From Chara braunii (Eukaryota > Streptophyta > Charophyceae > Charales > Characeae), in contig BFEA01000019.1 in the NCBI GenBank assembly GCA_003427395.1, positions 4,912,261-4,939,368 of the forward strand: a stretch of DNA of 27,108 bases, in the 5' to 3' direction. Below, in pieces: positions 18,185 through 26,348 of this stretch. How positions within the stretch are numbered: the stretch's first letter is position 1; every line of letters begins with the position of its first letter. The position numbers were made by a program, and so were the translations under genes. The notes below the pieces were generated by a model. That model was not told the DNA's origin, did no database searches, and saw nothing but the letters and a program-made list of their open reading frames with translations.

Positions 18185-18850
18185 TTGACTCTCAAGGCAA
18201 AGGATGACTCTTTTTCGCCCGTCGTCCTGACCACCCTGACACAGTACTGTTTTGTCTCGCTGAACGATTCCCTTGACGAGCTCGACAATGAACTGATAGC
18301 ACTACGGAGCTCGTGGGCGAAGAAAACGAAGTCTAAGGGTGAGTTGATGATTGCGGACATTGAGATTGCGCACACGCGATTAGGTGCTTTGTTAGATTCG
18401 AGATCGACACGGTCTTATATCTCATAAAAGACAATTCGTAAGTTGCACCTGGGAATGAAGGTAAAAGATTTACCTAGACCTATTACGTCTATACTGACTG
18501 ACAAGAGCACGATCACTGTCTCTCAATACGTCGATCGTGTGAAGTGTTATTTCAGGACAAACGAAGGTAAGAAGATTTTACACAAGATATCCTTCCTAAT
18601 TGAGAAAAAATTACCCTTTGACTTAATTCTGGGTATGGATTGGCATGAGGAAGTCGGCCCAAAAGTTCAGTTCAAAGATAAAATTATCAAACTCAACAAC
18701 GAGAAGTTTGCACTACGTGCAGTAAAATTGTATCATAAGTTTGACTCTGACTCTACTCTGTCTTTCTGTTATATGAGTTACCCAACTTTTCACTCGATGG
18801 TAGTAAAGAAGAAGTTGGACCAGGAGGTGATGATGATGCTTGTCAAATAA
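18185..18850 (+). pseudogene. pol: Retropepsin (aspartic protease) region and protease-RT linker
   Basis: The frame from 18185 leads to the active-site segment GALLDSRSTRSYIS, with Asp at 18395-18397, then a TAA at 18425-18427. It continues from 18443 with LHLGMKVKDLPRPITS and PFDLILGMDWHEE, the expected ILGMDW end of the fold. The usual D-(S/T)-G triad reads D-S-R, because AGA replaces the Gly codon, so the protease is probably inactive. The linker contains LYHKFDSDSTLSFCYMSY, matched in the minus copy. Confidence 0.85.
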
Positions 18851-18885
18851 GTAGGTGAGTAGGTGAGTGTTCTTCATCCTATCCA

Positions 18886-19605
18886 CCTTCTATTGAAGAA
18901 CTTTTTGATGAATATAAGGATTTGCAGTCTGAACCGACGGGAATCACTGACCGTGCTATCAAGCACACAATCGAGATCATTCCCGGAAGTAAGATTCATA
19001 AGGGTCACATTTATCGTATGTCTCCTAGGGAACTTGAGGAATTACGAAAACAGCTGCAAGAACTTACTGACAAGGGATAGATTCGACCCAACTCGTCTCC
19101 TTATGGTGCACCTGTCTTATTTGTGCCAAAAAAGGAAGGTGAACTTCGACTGTGCATTGACTATCGTGGGTTGCATTCTGTCACTGTGAAAAACGCGGAA
19201 CGACTTCCACGCATTGATAACTTGCTAGACCGGCTACAGGGCTGCAGATATTTTAGCAAGATTGATCTCAAGTCATGGTACCACTAGATCGAGGAGGATC
19301 CTAATGATCAACACAAGACGGTTTTCCGAACAAGGTATGATCACTACGAGTTTGTGGTAATGCCTTTATGATTGACTAACACCCCTGCAACCTTTCAAAG
19401 GTCCATGAATGAATTGTTTTGTCAGTGGTTGAACCGATTCGTAATTGTCTATCTCGATGATATCCTAGTGTACAACAAGACACTGGAGGATCACGAGAAA
19501 CACCTACGAATGGTTCTTCAGAAGTTGCATGAAGACAACTTCAAATTGGATCCGAAGAAGTATGAATTTGCTAAACCTGAGTATTATACCTACAACATAA
19601 AGTGA
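18886..19605 (+). pseudogene. pol: Reverse transcriptase domain of pol (Ty3/gypsy)
   Basis: One continuous frame with stops spells PSIEELFDEYKDLQSEPTGI, SPRELEELRKQLQELTDKG (TAG at 19078-19080), [57 protein letters not shown] and VVMPL. A TAG follows YH where other copies have Gln (about 19287), and a TGA replaces the Gly of the FGL motif (about 19369). From 19372 it is open through FQRSMNELF and [11 protein letters not shown], with YLDD at 19450-19461. First catalytic Asp and YLDD are both kept, unlike the minus copy. A frameshift after YYTYN (about 19605) ends it. Confidence 0.95.
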
Positions 19606-19691
19606 ATGATGAAGGACTAAGGCCTAAGAGAAAAAAATAACAGCAATCAAAGATTAACCTTAACCTAAGACTGTCACTGAACTCAAGGATT

Positions 19692-20357
19692 TTGATAGGA
19701 CTCGCTAGTTATTACAGGAAGTTCGTCAGAAACTTCTCCTTGATAGCTGCTCCTATGAGAAGATTACTGAAAAAGGAAAACCCTTGGTTGTGGGACAAAG
19801 ATTATGAGTCGTTATTCAAAATTTTGAAACATACCCTGACTCACTACCCTGTCTTAAAGATTGTTGACCCTTCTCTTCCTTTCATTGTCACGACTGACGC
19901 CAGTCAGTATGGGATTGGGGTTGCGCTACAACAAAATGACAATAAAGGATATAAACCTGTTGAGTTGATGTCGAGAAGACTTCCGTCAGACAAGGTAACC
20001 AATTCTACATATGAAAGGGAACTGTATGTCTTAGTAGCGACACTAGAAACCTGGAAGCACTACTTGTTGGGAAGACATTTTACTGTCTATTCTGACCATT
20101 CTACGTTGAAGTGGATCAAGACTCAGCCTAAACTCTCTCACAAGTTAGTAAGGTGGTCCTCCTTCCTTGATACATTTGACTTTGAGGTGAAAATCATCAA
20201 AGGTAAGTCTAATGTGGTTGTGGATGCTTTGTCCATGCATGCAGATTTCTTTGGAACTATTGTCTCTTATCTCGATATTGAAAATAAATTGAAAGAACAA
20301 ATCCGCCAAGGTTATGGGAGCGATCCTATTTGGAATCCTATCATTGGAACTCTATGA
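19692..20357 (+). pseudogene. pol: RT connection and RNase H domain of pol, longest intact pol segment
   Basis: A 221-codon uninterrupted stretch. It starts in the connection region (GLASYYRKFVRNFSLIA, then PMRRLL) and continues through RNase H motifs TTDASQYGIGVALQQ, YERELYVLVATLETWKHYLL, YSDHSTLKWIKTQ and SNVVVDALS. The acidic residues expected for RNA-strand cleavage are present. It ends at TGA 20355-20357. The initial Met is internal to the ancestral polyprotein rather than a true start. The frame before it is broken (19606-19691). Confidence 0.93.
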
Positions 20358-20379
20358 AAAAACCCTAAAATTTGTCCAG

Positions 20380-21165
20380 AATATCGAATGATTGATGACT
20401 TACTCTTCTCGCTGGACAAAATCGAAGAACGATTGTGTATTCCTCACTTAGAACAAATTAAGAGTTTGATAATTGGGGAATGCCATGATACAGAAGGACA
20501 CTTTGGTTTCAAGAAGACGTACGCCGATGTGCGTGAACGTTTGAGTGGAAAGGAATGAAAGAAGATGTACTGACGTATGTGCGGACCTATCTTGTTTGTC
20601 AAATAAACAAACCCTCACATGAGAGTCCGATGAGCCTATTACGACCACTCCCTATGCCAAGTGAGTCCGGTGAGTTTATCTCAATTGACTTCATAAGCCT
20701 CACTAAAAGTCAAAATGACAATAGTCAGGTAATGATAATCGTCGATAGATTTTCTAAGTACGCTATATTCATTCCTTTGCCCGCTGAAACTGAAACTGGA
20801 ACCGGACTAGTCATACAGAAGTTTCAAATGCGGTGGGTCTCTGAGTATGAATTTCTCAAAACCATCGTATCAGGTAAAGATGCTCGGTTCACTAGTCTAC
20901 AATGACAAAAGTTGATGGAAGTCTATGGAACCCAGTTGACCACGTCGTCAGGCAGATATCCTGAAACGAATGGCCAAACTGAGCACATGAATCGTCTTTG
21001 TCAGCAACTTTTGCGAATGTATGTCCGTCCAGATCAAATTGACTGGGATGAGAACTTGCCTAAAATGGTCAGTGTATATAACGACAATATACACACTGTC
21101 ACAAATAGAACACCTAACGCACTGCATAAAGGTTGGAAGCCTAGACATCTCATTCATGTTTTAAC
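20380..21165 (+). pseudogene. pol: Integrase zinc domain and catalytic core
   Basis: After ERLCIPHLEQ the His part of the zinc domain is seen as HDTEGHFGFKKTYADV. A frameshift near 20555 leads to TYVRTYLVCQINKPS, where the first Cys of the HHCC pair reads Tyr. The core has SIDFISL (first Asp, about 20687) and IVSGKDARFTS. The family has SDRD there, so the second catalytic Asp reads Gly (codon 20873-20875). A TGA follows at about 20903, and the Glu lies in NGQTE (20981-20983), which keeps the D-35-E spacing. The frame is cut at 21165 by a DNA transposon. It would insert element DNA into the chromosome; this copy cannot. Confidence 0.9.
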
Positions 21166-21678
21166 CTGGGTCCTTTTATCGGACGTCCGGGACCCCCCTG
21201 ACTGTCCGGGATGTCCGACCGGACGTTTGGTCGGACGTCGGACTGGACAGGGGATTTCCGACCTAGCGCAAAAAAAAAAAAAAAAATTCTGTTTTTTTTG
21301 AAAAAAAATAATGTGGCTTCTACCTTGCATAAGGTGTATGCCACCAAAATTTTGGCTCATTTGAGCCAGGACAAAACAAAATATAAATCTTCAAAGATTC
21401 TAATCCCCACCTATACCCCACCTATCCCCACCAAAACCCCTCGTACGCCCCGCTCCCACCCCAAATAGCACCCTATTGCCAAATGCTCAGAAAATTTTGA
21501 ATTTTTTTATGGGGGGCCTCTATGGCATGCGCAATGCTGTCATTTTTTTATTTTTTTTATTTTTTTTAGTGTCAAAAAGTCGTCGTTCGAAAATCCGAAC
21601 GACGGGGATACCTTACGTCCGGGGAGACATCCGGGGGACACGTCTGATCTCCTGACCATTGGTAACATAGGTTTTAAC
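21158..21678. mobile_element. Nonautonomous DNA transposon with 8-bp target duplication, inserted in integrase
   Basis: GTTTTAAC is directly repeated at 21158-21165 and 21671-21678, and the integrase frame resumes right after the second copy, so 21166-21670 (505 bp) is foreign. An 8-bp duplication suggests a hAT-type transposase acting in trans. The ends, CTGGGTCC and (in reverse complement) CTATGTTA, are only weakly alike. Subterminal regions are full of GGACGTCC / GTCCGG repeats and palindromes. A perfect hairpin CGTCGTTCG / CGAACGACG lies at 21581-21604 and TGGCTCA/TGAGCCA near 21352-21367. Two A/T homopolymer zones lie inside. No coding capacity is seen. Confidence 0.82.
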
Positions 21679-22285
21679 GAGGGACCACATTCAGAGGCTA
21701 CCCCCAGGTACACATGAATTTGTAGTTCTGCACGAAGAAGATATTAAGAAGGTAAAGGAAAATATACAAAAAAACCAGTTGCAAATGGTGGAACAAGCTA
21801 ATAAGCATTGTCGTCCTTCACAATTCCAAGAGGGGGACTTTCTCTGGGTTAAGTCTAAAAAAATTTCCTTCGAAGAGAATGTGTTTCAGAAATTGCTACC
21901 TGTCTACTATGAGCCCTGGGAAGTTCTCAAAGTAATTGGAGGTGAAAATGTACCTTCCTATCGTATAAATAAACCTCCACACCTCAGGACATACCCTGTC
22001 TTCCATGGTTTTAAACTGCTACCTTATGTGGAAAGTGGTGATTTCCCAAATAGACCATCTATGATTCCACCCTCCATAAATGAGGGCTATGAAGTTGAGA
22101 AAATATTGGAGCATGGCTATTTCTCTACAGGTGGCAGGGGACGACCTCAGAAGCAGTATAACTTGAAGGTAACGTTCAAGTCCCAACCCCCATCTGAAGC
22201 TAGATGGTTTAGTAGAAAAGAACTTCTACCCACTGCTCCTGATATTGTTGCTGCATATGAACGTGGGTTAACTAGGAATTGATGT
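21679..22285 (+). pseudogene. pol: Integrase C-terminal region with GPY-like module and chromodomain-like tail
   Basis: The frame continues the integrase (EEDIKKVNNN-type segment of the minus copy, here VVLHEEDIKKVKENIQ). From 21779 to 22282 it is fully open. It contains FQEGDFLWVKSKKISF, LLPVYYEPWEVLKVIGG (GPY/F-like; the Gly-Pro is Glu-Pro here) and YPVFHGFKLLPYV. The tail is GYEVEKILEHGYFSTGGRGR, then NLKVTFKSQPPSEARWFSRK. The order 'EVEKIL ... V.F .. ARW' resembles the chromodomain that marks chromoviruses, but with an unusual Gly/Arg-rich insert and no clear YLVKW strand. The frame stops at TGA 22280-22282. Confidence 0.85.
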
Positions 22286-22311
22286 AATTTCTGCGATGGA
22301 ACTCGAAAATT

Positions 22312-22324
22312 GGGACGACAGGAA
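22312..22324 (+). other. Putative polypurine tract of the plus-strand element
   Basis: GGGACGACAGGAA directly precedes the 3' LTR. The surrounding block GCGATGGAACTCGAAAA is shared with the minus element at the same place, indicating selection for plus-strand priming. Confidence 0.5.
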
Positions 22325-23158
22325 TGCAATAACCCATATCATATGTCTCGTGGAACTGAGGGCCCTCAGAAGGCCTACCTGACCGTCCTCAGCCCAGGCC
22401 AAACAAGGGCAAAAAAAAACCTTTACGAATTCAAGGCCTGGGCGTGTGACAGTAGACTTTGGTCAACTGTCGGTCCACCCAACAGCCAAAGTCCAGAGGT
22501 ACCTAGCCTAGGCCGCAGGTCGAGCACACACACTTGTTTGTATGCAGGTACCCAAACAACATCAGGTCCAAGGGAGAAGTCTGCAACTGTACAATCCGGG
22601 CCTTGAGATGTGAGTCAATCTGGACGACTGGGGGAAAGACACCCGCGGCCAGACAACCTCAACGACTGCCTCTGGTATATGTGGCGCTGCTATTGGTCTA
22701 CATTGTTGATGTGGCGTATGCCACTTGTCTTGGTTGCTGACGTGGCATTGTCCACGCTGTCTACATGAGGTGACTGGTTGCGAGGAAGAGGAATATCGGG
22801 ATATGTGGATGTAGAGAATCGAGTACTCACCTCTGGCTGACATCGTCACTGGAGATCTGCCGTGTCTTCAAAGTCTTCATGAGATAAAGTGCCACGTGGC
22901 ACTGTTGTATGTGATCAGGATTATTCTTATTATCATTGATGATGTAATGTGGAAAGAAGCCCGGAGAAGGAGAGGGATCTGAAGGATTCTGGGTATTCTC
23001 TCTTCCTCTCCTTTGTCTATTCTCCCTCCACACTCTCCTCTTTTAGAATAACGAGATACTGCTCGAGATATCACTTCACGCTCTGGAGACTTTCAGACAG
23101 ATATTGAAACTACTGATGATTGACGACTTCTTAGTACCTAACAGACTGGGTTCATTGC
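22325..23158 (+). repeat. 3' LTR of the plus-strand element
   Basis: This 834-bp LTR matches both ends of 14280-15522 and lacks the tandem-array region. It starts TGCAATAACCC and ends TTCATTGC, directly followed by the CAGAT duplication; the last A of ATTGCA seems to be missing. It contains the perfect palindrome at 22889-22902 and a CT-rich stretch (about 23000-23040). Confidence 0.94.
22889..22902. promoter_or_regulatory. 14-bp ACGT palindrome in the 3' LTR
   Basis: A perfect GTGCCACGTGGCAC, identical to the sites in both LTRs of the minus-strand element although the surrounding LTR sequence differs. Confidence 0.5.
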
Positions 23159-23596
23159 CAGATTCCGAATGCTATTGTTATATACATTTTTTATCTCTCT
23201 CTTCTCATTCTTACGAGTCCCCTGCCAGCGAGACAGGGTGTAATCCGTGATCTGCTCAAGCTGTGTTTCCTTGGAGGATCGTAACGTGATCACACTGGCA
23301 CTTAACGTATCCAGCCAATATCATGGCCGAATCTATGTTTCCATGTGTTTATTTGTTCTTCGTCTTTGTGGAATCTCACAACCTGGCCACGGGGCTGAGA
23401 CGCCCTCACTGAGGGCACACTCACAATACCACTTCCAAGAATGTAATACAACTGCATTTCACGGCCAAAACTCTGTTTCGTTTTTTTTGCCCCTTCTTTT
23501 GTGAGTTTCATGGCCGCAACTTTTTTTCTGTTTTTTCTTTTTTCTTTTTGTTCTTTTCGTGAGAGAACGAGAAAAGAAAATAGAGTGGGACCCAGG

Positions 23597-23740
23597 CTCG
23601 CCAAGACTCGGAGCGCAATGAAATTCAGGCTCGGCAACAACCGGCTCGGAGGTACGAGTGGTTTAAACCACCACCACCTCCAATCCTGTTTTTGCCGAAC
23701 CTGAATTTCAATGCGCACCGAGTTTTGCCGAGTCTCGGCA
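23597..23740. repeat. Inner long hairpin
   Basis: The left arm includes GCAATGAAATTCAGGCTCGG and the right arm its reverse complement with few changes. GGAGGT/ACCTCC and the central GTGGTTTAAACCAC continue the pairing, so about 144 bases can fold into one stem. If transcribed it would make a small-RNA-precursor-like hairpin. Confidence 0.8.
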
Positions 23741-23870
23741 GTTGCATCCAAATAAGAAGAAGAAAACGAGGAAAAAAAACCCTCCCTCATGCCATGATAA
23801 CCATCGGATACACTCTATGAGGTGCTAGTGTGACTGTGCCCTCAGTGAGGGCATCCATCCATCGCACAAT

Positions 23871-23914
23871 AGAAGAAGAAGAAGAAGAAGAAGAAGAAGA
23901 AGAAGAAGAAGAAG
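23871..23914. repeat. (GAA)n microsatellite
   Basis: About 14 uninterrupted AGA/GAA triplets, followed by an A run. Confidence 0.97.
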
Positions 23915-23976
23915 GGAAAAAAAAAAGCATCCCTTATGTTGTGGTTGCGGTCCGATACAGGATGCTACAATACTAT

Positions 23977-24079
23977 CTTCTTCCCCCGAATACAACGTAC
24001 GATCATTATAGCTGTATTTGGGGTATCTTTCCTTCTAAATACAGCAATAATGACCGTACGTTGTGTTTGGGTGAAGAAG
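23977..24079. repeat. 103-bp fold-back hairpin
   Basis: A 43-bp left arm (23977-24019, starts CTTCTTCCCCC) pairs with a 43-bp right arm (24037-24079, ends GTGAAGAAG) with about six mismatches, around a 17-base loop. Within it ACAACGTACG / CGTACGTTGT is perfect. The paralogous sequence at 393-520 does not have this hairpin. Confidence 0.88.
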
Positions 24080-24155
24080 GGAGTGTGAGGTAAGTGAGGC
24101 AGCTTTATTGCCCTGCGTGGAATACGCCCTGCCTCGCTTGCAGGGCACTACAAAT

Positions 24156-24609
24156 ACGTAAGAAGAAGAAAAAGAAAACAAACCCAACAGCACTCACGTT
24201 CCACACATAATGGCCAGATACATTCCTCAAAGCACTGGAGTGACTTCCACCGACATGAGGGCCTGCCCCGACGTCGCTGGATTCAAAGTGCATAGGTTTT
24301 TTTCTTTCCTTTTCGTTCTTTTTCACTTTTTTCTTTCTTTCAGCCTCCAACCCTTAGCATCCTATTGAGAAAGGTAGTGGTGGTTTAAAGCTGAGAAATG
24401 TCACTCCCTCCAGGTCAGCCAGCAAAAACACTCATCATCTTTTTTCCTCTTTTCCGAGGGAACAGATTTTGTCATAGCAAAATTTAGAAAAGAGGCCACC
24501 TACCTCACAACTTGATGCTAAGACATATAGTGGGGCCTGGGTACTGAAATTTGAAAACCACTCAGGGTCTGCTGATAACGTCCTCCTTTCCATCTGCCCT
24601 GCTACAACC

Positions 24610-24610
<1 letters not shown>
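24156..24610. other. No gene recognised
   Basis: T/A-rich runs near 24297-24345 and an unremarkable flank. No coding or RNA signal is visible up to the poly(T) tract. Confidence 0.5.
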
Positions 24611-24649
<39 letters not shown>

Positions 24650-25242
24650 CAGAAAGAACTGCAAGAAGGGTTATAGCTCGCTAATTGCTGAGCTTATGAC
24701 TCCGTACCAGGGGTCATGCCAGCAGAGGGTTCATTGATGACAACCGGTCGATATCTTCTTTCCTGTATATTGAGTCGCAAGAATCTTCCGGGCATGAACC
24801 TCTGCTGGGTTTGGCGCTGCCGTTTTGCTGTTGGTAGCAACTCACCCCCTACTCGTGTTGTTATGGGTTTGAGACAAGGTTGTTCAATAAATGATGGAAT
24901 AGACACGTTGTGCAGGGCGCAGCTGTACCTTTTACACATTCCTATGCCGACTGTCCTCACAGCGGAGGAAATTCCCCGGCAATGACACCAGCTGTCAAGC
25001 GCATCAGCTCCTTCCTCAGAGAGAGCCCTGCTGGTAGCGTCATACAGGAGGATGAGTATGTGAAGGACACCCACACAGGTCACAGTTCGGACTGGGTGCA
25101 CCAGCTTACACCCTGTCAGCCCTATCTTGTCGGACGGTCGCGCAGAATGTGAGCTGGCACACCCGGCCTGAGTGGCGAGCAGTGTAGGCGCACTCCGCAT
25201 ACTCGTCCCCCTGAGTGGCAGGGGTTTCAGTGGTGGGAACAT
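24611..25242 (-). other. Unrecognised 182-codon minus-strand ORF followed by poly(A): retroposon-like
   Basis: A run of 35 T (24611-24645) is a poly(A) tail on the minus strand. Upstream of it on that strand lies an open frame of 182 codons (25242-24694), whose stop is about 48 bp before the tail. The predicted protein has a Cys-containing, mildly hydrophobic middle (CVGVLHILILLYDATSRAL) and a basic C-terminal third (KRQRQTQQRFMPGRFLRL). I recognise no domain. It could be a processed pseudogene, a LINE 3' end or a chance ORF. The opposite strand is also open (24716-24985 and 24910-25152), so coding on either strand is uncertain. No flanking duplication was found. Confidence 0.35.
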
Positions 25243-25262
25243 GGAAGAGAATGAAGTAGTCT

Positions 25263-25980
25263 AGCCCTTAGGGGGTGGGGACAGGCGACATCGGTCTCAG
25301 GTTGGTCTGAGAGAAAGGGGATTGATGGGTGGGTAGGCCTCGTGAGGTGGTTGATCCTGTAAGTTGGATGGATAGGGCCTCGCTTGGGGGGGCCAGGGGC
25401 GCAGGTGGGATGGTTGAAGGGGGGGGGCCTGTAGTGGACTGATGACTAGACTGGAGCAACAATGGGTGATGACATAAAACAACAAGGCCTGGAAAGGTCT
25501 AGTTGATGACCCGAGGTATGGGGATGGATGGCGGCTCCTTTGGAGCTAGGGCGCTGGAAGGGGGCGTTCCAATGTTCAATTCCCTATGTGGCACATGACA
25601 TTTTACAAGATCACATAGTAGCGATATATCTGGGGTGCAGGCAGGGATCGGCCTCGGGTCTCAGCGGTGGGGACTGGTTGCAGAGCTCGAAGCATTCTGA
25701 CCCTTAGGGGGTGGGTCAGGCGACGATGGGGTCAGGCGACGATGGTCTCAGGTTGAACTGAGAGAAAGGGGATTGATGGGTGGGTAGGCCAGTGGAGTGG
25801 ATGACCACCTAGTTGGTTTAGGGCCTCGCTTGGGGGGGGCAGGGGCCGCAGGTGGGATGGTGGAAGGGGGGCACTAGTGGACTGATGGCCGATACTGGAG
25901 CAACAATGGGTGATGACATAAAACACCGAGGACCGGAGAGGTCTAGTTGACGACCAAGGTATGGGGATGGACGGTGGCTG
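25263..25980. repeat. Two-copy G-rich direct duplication, offset about 436 bp
   Basis: Block A (about 25263-25533) and block B (about 25699-25980) share CCCTTAGGGGGTGGG, AGAGAAAGGGGATTGATGGG, GGGCCTCGCTTGGGGGGG, GGAGCAACAATGGGTGATGA and GGTCTAGTTGA in the same order, with small insertions and point changes. The roughly 165 bp between them is unrelated. Open frames on the minus strand are Pro/Ser-rich products of the G-rich composition and not convincing genes. Confidence 0.85.
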
Positions 25981-26065
25981 TGTTCCTGCTGATGACAGAG
26001 ACTAGACTACCTCAAGATGATATATAACCAACGATGACCGGAACAACAGCAGTAGAACACGTGAG

Positions 26066-26220
26066 GAGGACAAAAAGGTGGCAGGTGAGGACAGGGAGGA
26101 GAAGGACGACATGAAGGAGCAGGAGAGTGGAGGAGAAGGAGGTCATGGTTCACACGAGGGTGGTGGAAGCTCGCACCAGGGGGGAGAGGAGGATGTGAGA
26201 GGGGGAGGAGGTGGTGCATG
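26066..26220. repeat. Purine-rich low-complexity block, left of the tRNA fragments
   Basis: GGAGGA/GGAGAAG-type sequence. It shares ACAAAAAGGTGGCAG (26070-26084) with the block right of the tRNA fragments (26939-26953), and similar GAGGACAGGG / GAGCACAGGG continuations. No gene is evident. Confidence 0.7.
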
Positions 26221-26237
26221 GGAGCTAAGGATGTTGC

Positions 26238-26273
26238 AGTATGAAGTTATCGGTTCAAGTCCGTTCGTCTCCA
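26238..26273 (+). pseudogene. 3' part of a tRNA gene
   Basis: A T-arm-like CGGTTCAAGTCCG followed by TTCGTCTCCA has the form of a tRNA T-arm plus 3' acceptor strand. No matching 5' half lies upstream, where the purine-rich block begins. Identity was not determined. It lies 18 bp before the tRNA-Thr-like sequence. Confidence 0.45.
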
Positions 26274-26291
26274 ATTTCAATTTCCCCGTGA

Positions 26292-26348
26292 GCCCACATA
26301 GCTCAGGTGGTAGAGCATTCCCTTGGTAAGGGAAAGGCCTCCGGTTCA
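26292..26348 (+). pseudogene. trnT-GGU: tRNA-Thr(GGU)-like gene, mitochondrial type, truncated in the T-arm
   Basis: The sequence starts GCCCACATAGCTCAGGTGGT (acceptor and D-arm with the canonical TAGCTCAG). It continues with an anticodon stem ATTCCC-TTGGTAA-GGGAA, whose loop gives anticodon GGU (Thr), then the variable region and CTCCGGTTC. The T-loop breaks off at 26348 and the 3' acceptor strand is missing, so this is a pseudogene. The bacterial-like D-arm suggests an organelle origin. trnT-GGU is known from charophyte and bryophyte mitochondria. Confidence 0.75.

Larger units (their letters stand above)
14280..23158 (+). mobile_element. Ty3/gypsy LTR retrotransposon (chromovirus type), degenerate full-length copy, plus strand
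   Basis: This 8.88-kb element consists of 5' LTR 14280-15522, primer site 15526-15537, leader, gag about 16300-18110, protease about 18300-18660, RT 18886-19605, RNase H 19692-20357, integrase about 20380-22130 with a foreign insertion at 21166-21670, chromodomain-like tail to 22282, polypurine tract about 22312-22324, and 3' LTR 22325-23158. The duplication CAGAT occurs at 14275-14279 and 23159-23163. The domain order PR-RT-RH-IN places it in Ty3/gypsy. Multiple in-frame stops, frameshifts and a missing integrase Asp show it is inactive. Coding parts align throughout with the minus element, but the LTRs do not beyond short motifs. Confidence 0.95.
23215..24155. mobile_element. Nested inverted-repeat (fold-back) DNA elements
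   Basis: Outer pair: CCCCTGCCAGCGAGACAGGG at 23219-23238 faces the reverse complement of GCCCTGCCTCGCTTGCAGGG (24126-24145); each arm end is itself a small hairpin. Middle pair: GCCCTCACTGAGGGCAC at 23402-23418 against GTGCCCTCAGTGAGGGC at 23836-23852, again self-palindromic. Inner pair: arms 23597-23644 and 23686-23740 around the palindrome GTGGTTTAAACCAC (23658-23671). The right outer end has a paralogue at 393-520. No transposase is present. I read this as successive insertions of nonautonomous elements into each other. Confidence 0.65.

Noticed and set aside
18863-19189. 108-codon plus-strand ORF across the RT start
   Set aside because: It is out of frame with the RT motifs. The correct frame, despite stop codons, carries the CIDYRG, SKIDL and YLDD series.
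24716-24985. Plus-strand frame with GLRQGCS, resembling a LINE RT motif
   Set aside because: Only this short stretch resembles RT; residues before and after show no RT motifs. The poly(A) evidence favours the minus strand for this segment, so I treat the match as chance.
26292-26348. Functional nuclear tRNA-Thr gene
   Set aside because: The T-arm and 3' acceptor strand are missing and it abuts an inverted tRNA-Ser piece, so it cannot make a mature tRNA.
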